Assembly: GCA_934255105.1 (NCBI GenBank)
Contig: CAKQNH010000243.1
Coordinates: forward strand, 1-7,063
DNA from: an uncultured Pirellulaceae bacterium
GTDB taxonomy: Bacteria > Planctomycetota > Planctomycetia > Pirellulales > Pirellulaceae
DNA: 7,063 nt
Reading direction: 5' to 3'
Part shown: positions 1 to 6,034 of the stretch, in pieces
Layout of the letters: every line of letters starts with the position of its first letter
Numbering within the stretch: the stretch's first letter is position 1
Notes under the pieces: generated by a model
The model's input: the letters and a program-made list of their open reading frames with translations, nothing else
Told to the model about the DNA's origin: nothing
The model's database searches: none
Program-made: the position numbers and the translations under genes

Positions 1-246
1 CTACTGCGTTATGCGCTCAAACGCCTGGCGCAGGATCCCGAGCATCCGTTGAGCAAAGATGCAGCCTGGCGCGAAGCATTGGAGCGATGTTTGGGCGAAG
101 ACGCCGTAAATCTCGAAGCCTTGGCCGAGCGGAAGAGTCGCGACTTGGGAAGCAATGCCCTACCGCTCGGATTGGGCGATTTCTTTTTCGACCCCGATGA
201 TCCTCTGCACCCGGATTTTGACGGCGATGATGGTGACGACGACTAG
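1..246 (+). CDS. 3' end of a gene of unknown function (partial)
   Basis: The frame is open from base 1 to a TAG stop at 244-246, giving the last 81 residues of a protein that begins before the window. A TTG at 49 could be read as a start, but the frame continues upstream without a stop ([16 protein letters not shown]...), so truncation by the window edge is the better reading. The visible part is helical-looking and charged ([25 protein letters not shown]), followed by a short aromatic stretch ([10 protein letters not shown]) and a strongly acidic end ([10 protein letters not shown]). I recognise no domain and claim no function. The stop overlaps that of the convergent methyltransferase gene through the palindrome CTAG at 243-246, so no terminator fits between the two genes. 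Codons look like those of the neighbouring genes. Confidence 0.75.
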   Translation, partial: LLRYALKRLAQDPEHPLSKDAAWREALERCLGEDAVNLEALAERKSRDLGSNALPLGLGDFFFDPDDPLHPDFDGDDGDDD

Positions 247-1565
247 CGACGCTCGGCGACGATGCAGCATTCGCGGCGATTGGACGCCAATTGGCGAACG
301 TCGACGTGAGCGTAGCCCCAACCTCGGACGCGCGCCAGATGTTCGTCCATCTTGTCCGCCAATTCGTAGTTGGTCAGCTTGATGGTCAGTAGCAAACCGG
401 CGATATGATTGGTTTTATAAGTCACAATGTCTTCCACGCAGTCGAGCGTATATTTGGGTGCCACGCTGGCGTCGGCAGCCAGCCAACGAAATTTGGAATA
501 CATCTTGCGACGAACTCCGCTGGTTTTGGCGCGCCAGTGTTCAAAACGTGGATGATCTAAAATCAGTGGATCCATCTCAGCCGGGTCGATGCCCGTGACC
601 TTCAACCCTAGATCCAGCAAACGCTGGCAGGCTCCGCCGGGTGAACTGCCGATCTCCACAAAATTGTCACCAGCGCGTATGGGCAGGCCGCTCCAGGCGA
701 GGGCCTCGGCCATTTTCAAATAAGCGCGACTGACCATTTGTGCTGGAGCGGGCGCGCTGTAAGCACCTCCGGGCCAACGTTCGTGGCTGCGCTGCACCAC
801 ATGGTGGCCTATCAGCCACTGTTGGGGTTCAACCAGCACGATATCCAGCACCCGCTGGCCGACTTCAGCCGCTGCGTTGATCGGCGGCGGGCTGCTGGGC
901 TGGGGCCAACGTTGGGCGAAGGTCGCTGCGATCGCGTCGCTGACCAAAGTCGGGCCGGGCTCGAACCCTTTCATGCCGGGCAAGCCGGTGTCGCGATGGA
1001 ACACATGCACCGCGTCCCAATCGTGGCCAGCCAGTGCAAGTGCTTCGTCCACCATCGGTTCGGCCAATTCCCCTTTAACTTGTCCCAGCACCCAGCCGGA
1101 TAAGCGAATCGCCCAGTCGTTCGGCGGACTAACTGTCTGGTCGAGCTCTGCGGCTACCTGAGAAGATACAACTTGAGACAATAAGCGCAGAACCGCCTGG
1201 CCCTGTGTCGCAGTTTGAGCTGTGGCAGACCGTCCCCCTGGCTGTGTCGCTGGACGATCCGTTGGCCCCAGGGCGGTTGCTCTCCGTACTTTGGCCGTCG
1301 CCCATGGCGAGTTCGCTTCGGAATCATCTTCTGGCGGTTCGAGAACCGTGCCTACAGGCTGGTTATTGGCAGCAAAGGCATCCGTAACCACTTTGAACGT
1401 CATCAGGCCGGGACGTGAGAAGGCTAGGCGAAAGGGACTGCTTTCCCCCAGCCATTTCGCTTTGAGCATTGGTTCGGTACCCTGTTGACAGGCAACAAAG
1501 GCGAACTGTTCTTGTCCTAATCGAGCAGTTGAGGGCAAAGCTTCCTGGACGAGTTGCGGTGACAT
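243..1565 (-). CDS. RlmM-type SAM-dependent rRNA 2'-O-ribose methyltransferase
   Basis: This 440-residue protein probably transfers a methyl group from S-adenosylmethionine to a ribose 2'-OH in 23S rRNA. E. coli RlmM modifies C2498; the target here is inferred. The C-terminal Rossmann methyltransferase domain spans about 275-440. It has SRAYLKM at 279-285, the SAM-binding loop EIGSSPGG at 304-311, an acidic strand end VTGIDP at 323-328, and RECCIV at 431-436. The four residues of the FtsJ/RlmM tetrad are all present: K284, D365 (WLAAD), K396 (LLTIKL) and E432. Residues 20-60 ([12 protein letters not shown]...AFSRPG) and about 180-275 resemble the ferredoxin-like and THUMP-like N-terminal part of RlmM. 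A low-complexity linker, rich in A, T, P and G, fills about 75-125. It is longer than E. coli RlmM (about 366 aa), mostly because of that linker. No Shine-Dalgarno precedes the ATG; an AT-rich TATAGAT abuts it. It is divergent from infA. A general FtsJ-like enzyme with another RNA target is the main alternative. Confidence 0.85.
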   Translation of the reverse strand: MSPQLVQEALPSTARLGQEQFAFVACQQGTEPMLKAKWLGESSPFRLAFSRPGLMTFKVVTDAFAANNQPVGTVLEPPEDDSEANSPWATAKVRRATALGPTDRPATQPGGRSATAQTATQGQAVLRLLSQVVSSQVAAELDQTVSPPNDWAIRLSGWVLGQVKGELAEPMVDEALALAGHDWDAVHVFHRDTGLPGMKGFEPGPTLVSDAIAATFAQRWPQPSSPPPINAAAEVGQRVLDIVLVEPQQWLIGHHVVQRSHERWPGGAYSAPAPAQMVSRAYLKMAEALAWSGLPIRAGDNFVEIGSSPGGACQRLLDLGLKVTGIDPAEMDPLILDHPRFEHWRAKTSGVRRKMYSKFRWLAADASVAPKYTLDCVEDIVTYKTNHIAGLLLTIKLTNYELADKMDEHLARVRGWGYAHVDVRQLASNRRECCIVAERR

Positions 1566-1640
1566 ATCTATAACTGTGGGTTAGTTGAGTTTGGATGGTT
1601 GCAGGAATCGGACTAGTTTACCTGCTTTCAGGGCGAGCAC

Positions 1641-1644
1641 AGGA
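1641..1644 (+). promoter_or_regulatory. Ribosome binding site of infA
   Basis: AGGA ends 6 bases before the ATG at 1651. It supports that ATG over the in-frame TTG at 1585, which would add 22 residues ([10 protein letters not shown]...) not found in IF-1 proteins. Confidence 0.6.
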
Positions 1645-1650
1645 ACACGT

Positions 1651-1872
1651 ATGGCAAAAAAAGAAGAAGCGTTCGAAGTGGAGGGTACGGTTACCCAGGC
1701 ATTGGCCAATACTCGGTTTAAAGTGCAGCTTTCAACCGGATCGGAGGTGCTGGCACATGTGGCAGGACGCATGCGCAAGAACTTCATCCGTATTGTTCCT
1801 GGCGACAAAGTCCGCGTCGAATTGTCACCCTACGATCTGACCAAAGGCCGCATTACATTCCGCGAACGCTAG
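1651..1872 (+). CDS. infA: Translation initiation factor IF-1
   Basis: IF-1 binds the A site of the 30S subunit, helps IF-2 and IF-3 select the initiator tRNA, and acts in the cytoplasm. The 73-residue product is the usual family length (72 in E. coli) and is one S1-like OB-fold domain. It starts [14 protein letters not shown], carries the conserved RMRKNFIRI at 40-48, and ends with [18 protein letters not shown] at 51-68 followed by FRER. All of these match the IF-1 signature closely. The ATG at 1651 is chosen because it gives the canonical N-terminus and has AGGA just upstream. The gene stands alone rather than in a ribosomal-protein cluster. The methyltransferase gene starts 85 bases upstream on the other strand, so both promoters must lie in that short gap, but I see no convincing -35/-10 pair. 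Some planctomycetes carry more than one infA, so whether this is the main copy cannot be judged from the window. Confidence 0.97.
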   Translation: MAKKEEAFEVEGTVTQALANTRFKVQLSTGSEVLAHVAGRMRKNFIRIVPGDKVRVELSPYDLTKGRITFRER

Positions 1873-2005
1873 GGAATTAGTTTACCTGGGCTCAGTTGCC
1901 AGCAGAAAACCCTGCGAGCAATGCCTCTAATTGAGCAAGCCCCCAGTTGAACGAAGCCCCCTGCGAGCCAAGGATGCGAAGGATACTGCGCAATGCAGCG
2001 TTCGG

Positions 2006-2073
2006 CTTTGGACCGTCTCAGCCGAAGTCGCTATACTTTGGACTGCCGTAGCCGAAGTCGCCAGACTTTGGAC
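2006..2073 (+). repeat. 30-bp direct repeat, two copies plus a partial third
   Basis: CTTTGGAC starts at 2006, 2036 and 2066, an exact 30-base period. Units 1 (2006-2035) and 2 (2036-2065) share CTTTGGAC and AGCCGAAGTCGC and differ in the bases between. The third copy stops after CTTTGGAC. The core GTAGC(C/G)GAAGTCGCCA is shared with the arms of the nested inverted repeat at 6035-6171, so both loci belong to one repeat family. Confidence 0.8.
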
Positions 2074-2111
2074 CTCGCTTGAATTATCCAGAGCCTAGCG
2101 ACTTCGGCTAC
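2048..2111. repeat. Inverted repeat sharing the 30-bp repeat core
   Basis: GTAGCCGAAGTCGC at 2048-2061 is the perfect 14-base reverse complement of 2098-2111. The same right arm, read at 2096-2109, is also the perfect 14-base reverse complement of AGCCGAAGTCGCTA in unit 1 (2020-2033). One right arm can therefore pair with either direct repeat, giving two mutually exclusive stem-loops. No T-tract follows, so it is not a standard terminator. Confidence 0.75.
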
Positions 2112-2127
2112 CTGTAGATAGATACAC

Positions 2128-2154
2128 TAACTGCGACAGTTATTTATTATTTTT
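2128..2154 (+). terminator. Weak terminator-like hairpin
   Basis: TAACTG-CGA-CAGTTA (2128-2142) is a perfect 6-bp stem with a 3-base loop, followed by TTTATTATTTTT. The stem is AT-rich and lies 256 bases after infA, so it would be a poor terminator. The AT-rich part could equally be promoter DNA for the gene at 2224. Confidence 0.3.
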
Positions 2155-2211
2155 GGCCCGCTGCTCAACGCTGCCTCAATCGAAATTTCCGTCGAACAGA
2201 ATTTCCCCCTT

Positions 2212-2216
2212 AGGAG
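2212..2216 (+). promoter_or_regulatory. Strong Shine-Dalgarno of the 546-aa gene
   Basis: AGGAG sits 7 bases before the ATG at 2224. It fixes the start and places a typical signal peptide at the N-terminus. Confidence 0.75.
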
Positions 2217-2223
2217 TTTACTG

Positions 2224-3864
2224 ATGCATTTTCGTCGCCCGCTAGCCCTGGCCGCAACCTGTGCAGTTGCCGTTTGTGGACTGGTCCTTCCAACTGCTAA
2301 TGCGCAGGCACCACAGCGGCCCGTGGCTGTCGTTTCGATCGCACCACTCGACCAACTGCTGCAAGACACTTCGTACTTGCTCAAGGTCAGCAATGTGCCT
2401 GAGATAGGTGGCCTAGTCAACATGATGGCCAATCAATACACACAGGGACTCGACCGCACTCGCCCTATCGGCGTATCGATCGCCATGCAAGGCCAGATGC
2501 CAAGTGCGTTGGTATTCCTACCATTGAGCAGCCGCGAGAAGTTCTTTGGAGCGCTGGCTGGCATGGGGATCGAACCGGACGATCTAGGTGGCGGGCTATT
2601 TGAAATCGATACCAACGGCCAAACTCTGTTTGCCAAGGAGAGTCAGGGATGGCTGTTCATCGCACAGACCGAAGAGGCGCTGGCACAAGTGCCTGCCGAC
2701 CCTGCCCAACTGCTGGGCGCGCTCCCTAAGCAATACGACATAGCGGTCAACTTGGACGTGCAAGCCCTGCCAGCCGAGCTGAAGGAAATGGCCATTGAAC
2801 AAATGCGCATTGGGCTCGAACGCGGCATGGCCGAACAACGCGACTTGTCGGAGGAGGACACGGCCAAGGCTAAGGAGCTGAGCGAAGCGAATATCCAGCA
2901 GCTCGAGCGAATGATTCAAGAGACAGAAAAAGCCATCGTTGGCTTGCAAATCGATTCGACTCAGCAGAATGTCGCCCTAGACTTCGCCGGTCAATTCATC
3001 GCCGGGAGCAAGCTGGCCAATCAGGTAGCCGCCCTCCAAAACCTGACCTCAGATTTCACCAAGCTGGCTTTTCCCAACGCTGCCGCACAATTCCGCGTGA
3101 CCTCTATCATCGCTGAAGAAGATAAGGCTGCGCAGATTATGAACCTCCGCAACTCAATGTCGCAGTTGGAGCAGCAGATTCCCGAAGCGGACCGCGCGGT
3201 TGCCAAAGACATCCTGCAGGGCTTGACCAAGGTCATCGAGCAGACGATCCAACAGGGCACGTTTGACGGAGCAGCCAGCGTCAGCCTAGCCGACGATACC
3301 TTCCGCGCTCTGGCCGGCGGCTTGGTGGCAGACGGTCGCGCCCTAGAGGCCGAACTGAAGAAGATCGCGGCAGCAGTCAAAGACAAGCAGGACGCCCCTC
3401 AGTTCAAGTTCAGCTACGGCCAACACCAAGGTATGAACTTGCACAGCGTGCAGTTTCCGATCAATTCAAACGACCCCGGCGTACAGAAGGCTTTCGGCGA
3501 CTCGCTGTTGGTCAATGTCGCTACGTCCGACAAGTCTTACCTGATCTCAATCGATCCGAGCGGCGATGCGGCGTTGAAGCAAGCCATCGATCGTTTGGCT
3601 TCTGCCTCAGCTACCAAGGTCAGCCCCATGGATGCCTTCGTGGAAATCGGGCAAGTGCTTCAGTTTGCCCAGGCCATCAGTCCCAATCCGATGCTTGAGA
3701 ATGCTCTTAAAACCATTCAGCAGTATGCGGGTAAAGACAAGATCCTGGCTGCAGTTCACTTGATCGAACGCGGTGGCATCTATCGCTTAACGGTCGAAGA
3801 AGGTGTGCTCCGCGCCGGTGGAGCCGCCGCCAAAAGTGCCAACAACCGCGGTGGAGGCTTCTAG
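2224..3864 (+). CDS. Exported protein of unknown function, 546 aa
   Basis: I do not recognise the family. The N-terminus is a Sec signal peptide: a basic start (MHFRR), a hydrophobic core at 6-22, and a likely signal peptidase I site after ANA at 25-27. The two cysteines at 13 and 18 are not in a lipobox, so it is not a lipoprotein. The mature protein should be periplasmic or secreted. It has no later membrane segment and no visible catalytic motif. Residues 34-180 and 390-530 look like mixed alpha/beta halves, with recurrent short strands such as PIGVSIAM, WLFIAQ and YLISIDP. A polar helical, possibly coiled-coil section (about 183-240, rich in E, Q, A) and further helices (300-345) lie between. 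The end is glycine-rich (NNRGGGF). It is probably monocistronic, with a strong ribosome binding site before it and an intrinsic terminator after it. A 20-bp tandem array lies in its 3' untranslated region. The reading as an exported protein is firm; the function is open. Confidence 0.9.
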   Translation: MHFRRPLALAATCAVAVCGLVLPTANAQAPQRPVAVVSIAPLDQLLQDTSYLLKVSNVPEIGGLVNMMANQYTQGLDRTRPIGVSIAMQGQMPSALVFLPLSSREKFFGALAGMGIEPDDLGGGLFEIDTNGQTLFAKESQGWLFIAQTEEALAQVPADPAQLLGALPKQYDIAVNLDVQALPAELKEMAIEQMRIGLERGMAEQRDLSEEDTAKAKELSEANIQQLERMIQETEKAIVGLQIDSTQQNVALDFAGQFIAGSKLANQVAALQNLTSDFTKLAFPNAAAQFRVTSIIAEEDKAAQIMNLRNSMSQLEQQIPEADRAVAKDILQGLTKVIEQTIQQGTFDGAASVSLADDTFRALAGGLVADGRALEAELKKIAAAVKDKQDAPQFKFSYGQHQGMNLHSVQFPINSNDPGVQKAFGDSLLVNVATSDKSYLISIDPSGDAALKQAIDRLASASATKVSPMDAFVEIGQVLQFAQAISPNPMLENALKTIQQYAGKDKILAAVHLIERGGIYRLTVEEGVLRAGGAAAKSANNRGGGF

Positions 3865-3876
3865 GTTAGCCTAGCT

Positions 3877-3960
3877 GCAACGCCCATCTTTGCTATGCAA
3901 TGCCTATCTTTGCTGAGCAACGCCCATCTTTGCTGAGCAACGCCCATCTTTGCTGAGCAA
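3877..3960 (+). repeat. 20-bp tandem repeat, 4 copies
   Basis: Units start at 3877, 3897, 3917 and 3937, each close to GCAACGCCCATCTTTGCTGA, with a trailing GCAA to 3960. Units 3 and 4 are identical; units 1 and 2 differ at a few positions. The junction TTGCTGAGCAA between units is an imperfect palindrome. The array begins 12 bases after the stop of the 546-aa gene and ends before its terminator, so it should be transcribed as 3' untranslated RNA. Confidence 0.9.
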
Positions 3961-3968
3961 TTCAATTA

Positions 3969-3999
3969 GGTCGCACCCCTGCCGGGTGTGACCTTTTTT
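3969..3999 (+). terminator. Intrinsic terminator of the 546-aa gene
   Basis: The stem is GGTCGCACCC (3969-3978) with GGGTGTGACC (3984-3993), ten pairs including one G-U. The loop is CTGCC, followed by six T (3994-3999). The opposite strand has no T-tract after the stem, so it acts in the plus direction only. Confidence 0.9.
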
Positions 4000-4010
4000 C
4001 ATGTCAAGGC

Positions 4011-4286
4011 AAGCTTCTAGCTTGTCATGGCCTGCGTGGGATAAGCTTCTAGCTTGTCATGGCCTGCGTGGGATAAGCTTCTAGCTTGTCATGGCCAGCG
4101 TGGAATAAGCTTCTAGCTTGTCATGGCCTGCGTGGGATAAGCTTCTAGCTTGTCATGGCCAGCGTGGGATAAGCTTCTAGCTTGTCATGGCCAGCGTGGG
4201 ATAAGCTTCTAGCTTGTCGTGGCCTACGTGGGATAAGCTTCTAGCTTGTCGTGGCCTACGTGGGATAAGCTTCTAGCTTGTCATGG
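4011..4286. repeat. 32-bp tandem repeat, 8 full copies plus a partial ninth
   Basis: AAGCTTCTAG starts at 4011, 4043, 4075, 4107, 4139, 4171, 4203, 4235 and 4267, an exact 32-base period. The first 16 bases of the unit are identical in all nine copies. Among the eight full copies, variation is confined to unit positions 17 (A/G), 23 (T/A), 24 (G/A) and 30 (G/A). The invariant half holds the small inverted repeat AAGCT-TCT-AGCTT, with flanking bases that can extend it to about 7 pairs. Copies 1 and 2, 5 and 6, and 7 and 8 are identical neighbours, as expected from local duplication. TAA and TAG in each unit, with a period not divisible by 3, close the forward frames within about 100 bases. The ninth copy diverges from about 4287. 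Confidence 0.95.
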
Positions 4287-4300
4287 CGGTGGAATATAAA

Positions 4301-4442
4301 CGGGCAGGAGTGCCCGTTCCACCGAAAAAAACGGGCAGGAGTGCTCGTTCCACCGAAGAAAACGGGCAGGAGTGCCCGTTCTACCAAAGAAAACGGGCAG
4401 GAGTGCCCGTTCTACGGAAGAAAACGGGCAGGAGTGCTCGTT
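4301..4442 (-). repeat. 31-bp tandem repeat of terminator-like hairpins, 5 copies
   Basis: CGGGCAGGAGTG(C/T) starts at 4301, 4332, 4363, 4394 and 4425, an exact 31-base period. Each unit has an 8-base stem AACGGGCA / TGCCCGTT around a GGAG loop. Copies 2 and 5 have TGCTCG, which pairs with a G-U in plus RNA but leaves an A-C mismatch in minus RNA. The spacers are A-rich on the plus strand, so on the minus strand four of the hairpins (copies 2-5) are followed by TTTTCTT or, for copy 2, seven T. The last stem ends 15 bases past the stop codon of the DUF1552 gene, so a transcript of that gene meets the array at once. A solo relative lies at 6290-6309. Confidence 0.9.
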
Positions 4443-4457
4443 CCACGAAACGGTGTG

Positions 4458-5804
4458 TTAGCTCAATCCGCTCAGCACGCCATCACCGCAGAAGTCCGGG
4501 TTGCCGAAGCTCGGGGTGGGGTGCCCCATCGCCGCACAGAGCGTCATCAACAATCGATTGTGGTAGACCCCCTTGAAGTCGACAGCTTGACCAGTCTTGA
4601 AGCCTAGGCCGCCACCCACCAGCACAAACGGGATGTTGTCGCGGGTGTGCGAGTTCCCCTTGCCCAGTTCGTTGGTCCACACCAGCGTGGTGTTGTCCAA
4701 CATCGAACCTTCACCCCCTGGCTCAGGCGTCTCTGACAGTCGCTTGGCCAGATAAGCCACTTGTTCACAGTACCAGTTGTTGATCTTGATCAACTTCTCG
4801 TACGCCTCCTCGTTGCTGTCTGGTTCATGCGATAGACCGTGGTGCCCTTCGTCGATTCCCAGCCAGCGCATTACAGGTTGCCCGACGCTATTGGTGATTT
4901 GGAAAGTGGCGATGCGTGCCATATCGGCCGCTAGACTATGTACCAGCATGTCCATCTGCATGCGCGTGATGAGTGGAATGTTGTCATTCTCTTCATTCAC
5001 ATTGGGGGGCAATTCGGGGATCGCGTGCCCCACCGCCGCTTGGGGATGTGACTGCGACAATTCTGTGTGCAATTCGGTTTCCAATTCGCGAACCATCTCC
5101 AGGTGGCTGCGCAACAACCGTCGATCTTCTTGGCTGATCAGCGATTCGACCTTGCGAAAATCGGCGGTCAGGTCATCCAGCACGCTGGCCAGCATCTCTC
5201 GATTCTTCGTTTGACCATACAGCTTGTCAAACATTTGGTAGGGATTGTCGATCGGTGCCACGGGTTGATTGGGGCCCGAGTAAGACATCCGCGTCCATGT
5301 ATCGGCTCGCTCCGGCACCATGACTCCCATCTCCAGCGAGCCAAAACGAGTGCGCGTGGCGGGGTCGGCTTGCAGCTTATTCTTCAAGTATTGATCGATT
5401 GAGATGCCCATCGACCATCCGGCGGGCGTATCGGACCCACCTTGCACGTCACCAGGAAAAAGTTCGATTCCCGTCAGTAGACATCCCATCCCGCGCATAT
5501 GGCCGTCGCCGTCTCCCTTGATGCGATTGTTTACTCCATGCAAGGTCATGACTTGAGACTTGAACTCTGCTAGCGGCTCGAGAATGCGCTTGAATTCAAA
5601 CTCACTCCCCAGCTTGTCCGGCCAGAAATGTTGAGGTATCACGCCATTGGGGCTGAAAATAAAGACGATGCGCTGTCGTCTTGCGGTCGCTGCCGAAGCC
5701 TCACTGCCACGTGACAGACTGGGCAAACTGAGCATTAAATTGGCCGCAGCCGCGCTAATACCAGCATTTGTCAAAAACTCGCGTCGACTGGATTGAGTAT
5801 TCAT
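4458..5804 (-). CDS. Tat-exported DUF1552-family protein
   Basis: This 448-residue protein belongs, by its pattern, to the DUF1552 (HXXSHH) family abundant in planctomycetes, whose biochemical role is unknown. The N-terminus is a twin-arginine signal: SRREFL at 6-11, a weakly hydrophobic stretch to about 30, and a likely cleavage after ASA near 36-38. This implies folded export. Family-like segments follow: [17 protein letters not shown] (46-62), [19 protein letters not shown] (75-93), [12 protein letters not shown] (101-112), [16 protein letters not shown] (173-188) and [17 protein letters not shown] (374-390). The family histidine motif appears as HHGLSHE at 321-327. The ATG at 5804 gives a complete Tat signal, with GGAG about 10 bases upstream. 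In planctomycetes such genes often follow a DUF1592-type cytochrome-c-domain gene. None is visible within 1.2 kb upstream, so it looks monocistronic here. Length is normal and no frameshift is seen. The family call is from memory of its motifs. Confidence 0.88.
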   Translation of the reverse strand: MNTQSSRREFLTNAGISAAAANLMLSLPSLSRGSEASAATARRQRIVFIFSPNGVIPQHFWPDKLGSEFEFKRILEPLAEFKSQVMTLHGVNNRIKGDGDGHMRGMGCLLTGIELFPGDVQGGSDTPAGWSMGISIDQYLKNKLQADPATRTRFGSLEMGVMVPERADTWTRMSYSGPNQPVAPIDNPYQMFDKLYGQTKNREMLASVLDDLTADFRKVESLISQEDRRLLRSHLEMVRELETELHTELSQSHPQAAVGHAIPELPPNVNEENDNIPLITRMQMDMLVHSLAADMARIATFQITNSVGQPVMRWLGIDEGHHGLSHEPDSNEEAYEKLIKINNWYCEQVAYLAKRLSETPEPGGEGSMLDNTTLVWTNELGKGNSHTRDNIPFVLVGGGLGFKTGQAVDFKGVYHNRLLMTLCAAMGHPTPSFGNPDFCGDGVLSGLS

Positions 5805-5917
5805 GTTTGGCAGGCTCCAGAGGAGGGTGATGTTAGGGGGGGGAGGTCAACAGCGGGATGTCAGGACTTCGATCCATAGCACAAGTCGCCAGGGAAGGGA
5901 AACCACTAGCTATATTT

Positions 5918-5933
5918 TTCGGCATACGCCGAA
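5918..5933. repeat. Small perfect inverted repeat upstream of the DUF1552 gene
   Basis: TTCGGC-ATAC-GCCGAA is a 6-bp stem with a 4-base loop, 114 bases upstream of the DUF1552 start. On the gene's strand it is followed by AAAAA rather than T, so it is not a terminator. It could be an operator or a hairpin in the mRNA leader. Confidence 0.4.
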
Positions 5934-5956
5934 CATCGACTCAGTTCCTTATGTTC

Positions 5957-5986
5957 ATTCTAACCTTTTTTGTATGCGACAACCAA
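5957..5986 (-). promoter_or_regulatory. Weak candidate promoter of the DUF1552 gene
   Basis: On the minus strand TTGGTT (5981-5986) and TAGAAT (5957-5962) are 18 bases apart. Only the -10 is a good match to consensus. It would give a leader of roughly 145 bases containing the hairpin at 5918-5933. Confidence 0.2.
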
Positions 5987-6034
5987 CCGATTGCCGCGTC
6001 GCGTGGAAATAGCCGCATTAACTTGGATTATTCA

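Larger units (their letters stand above)
1873..2223. other. Gene-free gap between infA and the 546-aa secreted protein gene
   Basis: I see no credible coding frame in these 351 bases. The first 130 bases hold two copies of CCCTGCGAGC (1909-1918 and 1960-1969) and nothing else I can name. From 2006 to 2111 there are 30-bp direct repeats with an inverted partner, listed separately. A small perfect hairpin lies at 2128-2142 and is followed by a T-rich stretch. The last 12 bases hold the ribosome binding site of the downstream gene. Confidence 0.7.
3865..4457. other. Convergent intergenic gap filled by tandem arrays
   Basis: These 593 bases separate two convergent genes and hold no credible gene. 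In order there are a 20-bp array (3877-3960), a plus-strand intrinsic terminator (3969-3999), a 32-bp array (4011-4286) and a 31-bp array (4301-4442). About four fifths of the gap is tandem repeat. Confidence 0.85.

Noticed and set aside
738..1488. Several forward frames of 60 to 121 codons
   Set aside because: All lie antisense to the methyltransferase gene, which has conserved motifs along its length; they show no protein features of their own.
1585..1619. infA promoter with TTGGAT and TAGTTT 17 bases apart
   Set aside because: Both hexamers match consensus at only three of six positions, no better than chance.
1585..1650. Longer IF-1 starting at TTG 1585
   Set aside because: It adds 22 residues unlike any IF-1 N-terminus; the ATG at 1651 has a Shine-Dalgarno and gives the normal length.
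2433..3386. Minus-strand frames of 67 to 121 codons
   Set aside because: Antisense to the 546-aa gene, with low-complexity serine- and arginine-rich composition typical of shadow frames.
4011..4442. CRISPR array
   Set aside because: Periods of 31 and 32 bases are in the CRISPR range taken whole, but the units are contiguous tandem copies with no unique spacers, and no cas gene is nearby.
4278..4607. Forward frames with repeated peptides such as NGQECPF, TGRSARST and KRAGVLV
   Set aside because: These are translations of the 31-bp array in its three phases, then antisense to the DUF1552 gene. Similar peptides can appear as annotated proteins, but the repeat is a DNA or RNA hairpin unit, not a gene.
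4777..5402. Forward frames of 145 and 111 codons
   Set aside because: Antisense to the DUF1552 gene; no ribosome binding site or motif.
5803..6012. Forward frame of 69 codons upstream of the DUF1552 gene
   Set aside because: It begins in the overlap with the DUF1552 start codon, has no ribosome binding site, and encodes an unremarkable basic peptide across the presumed promoter region.
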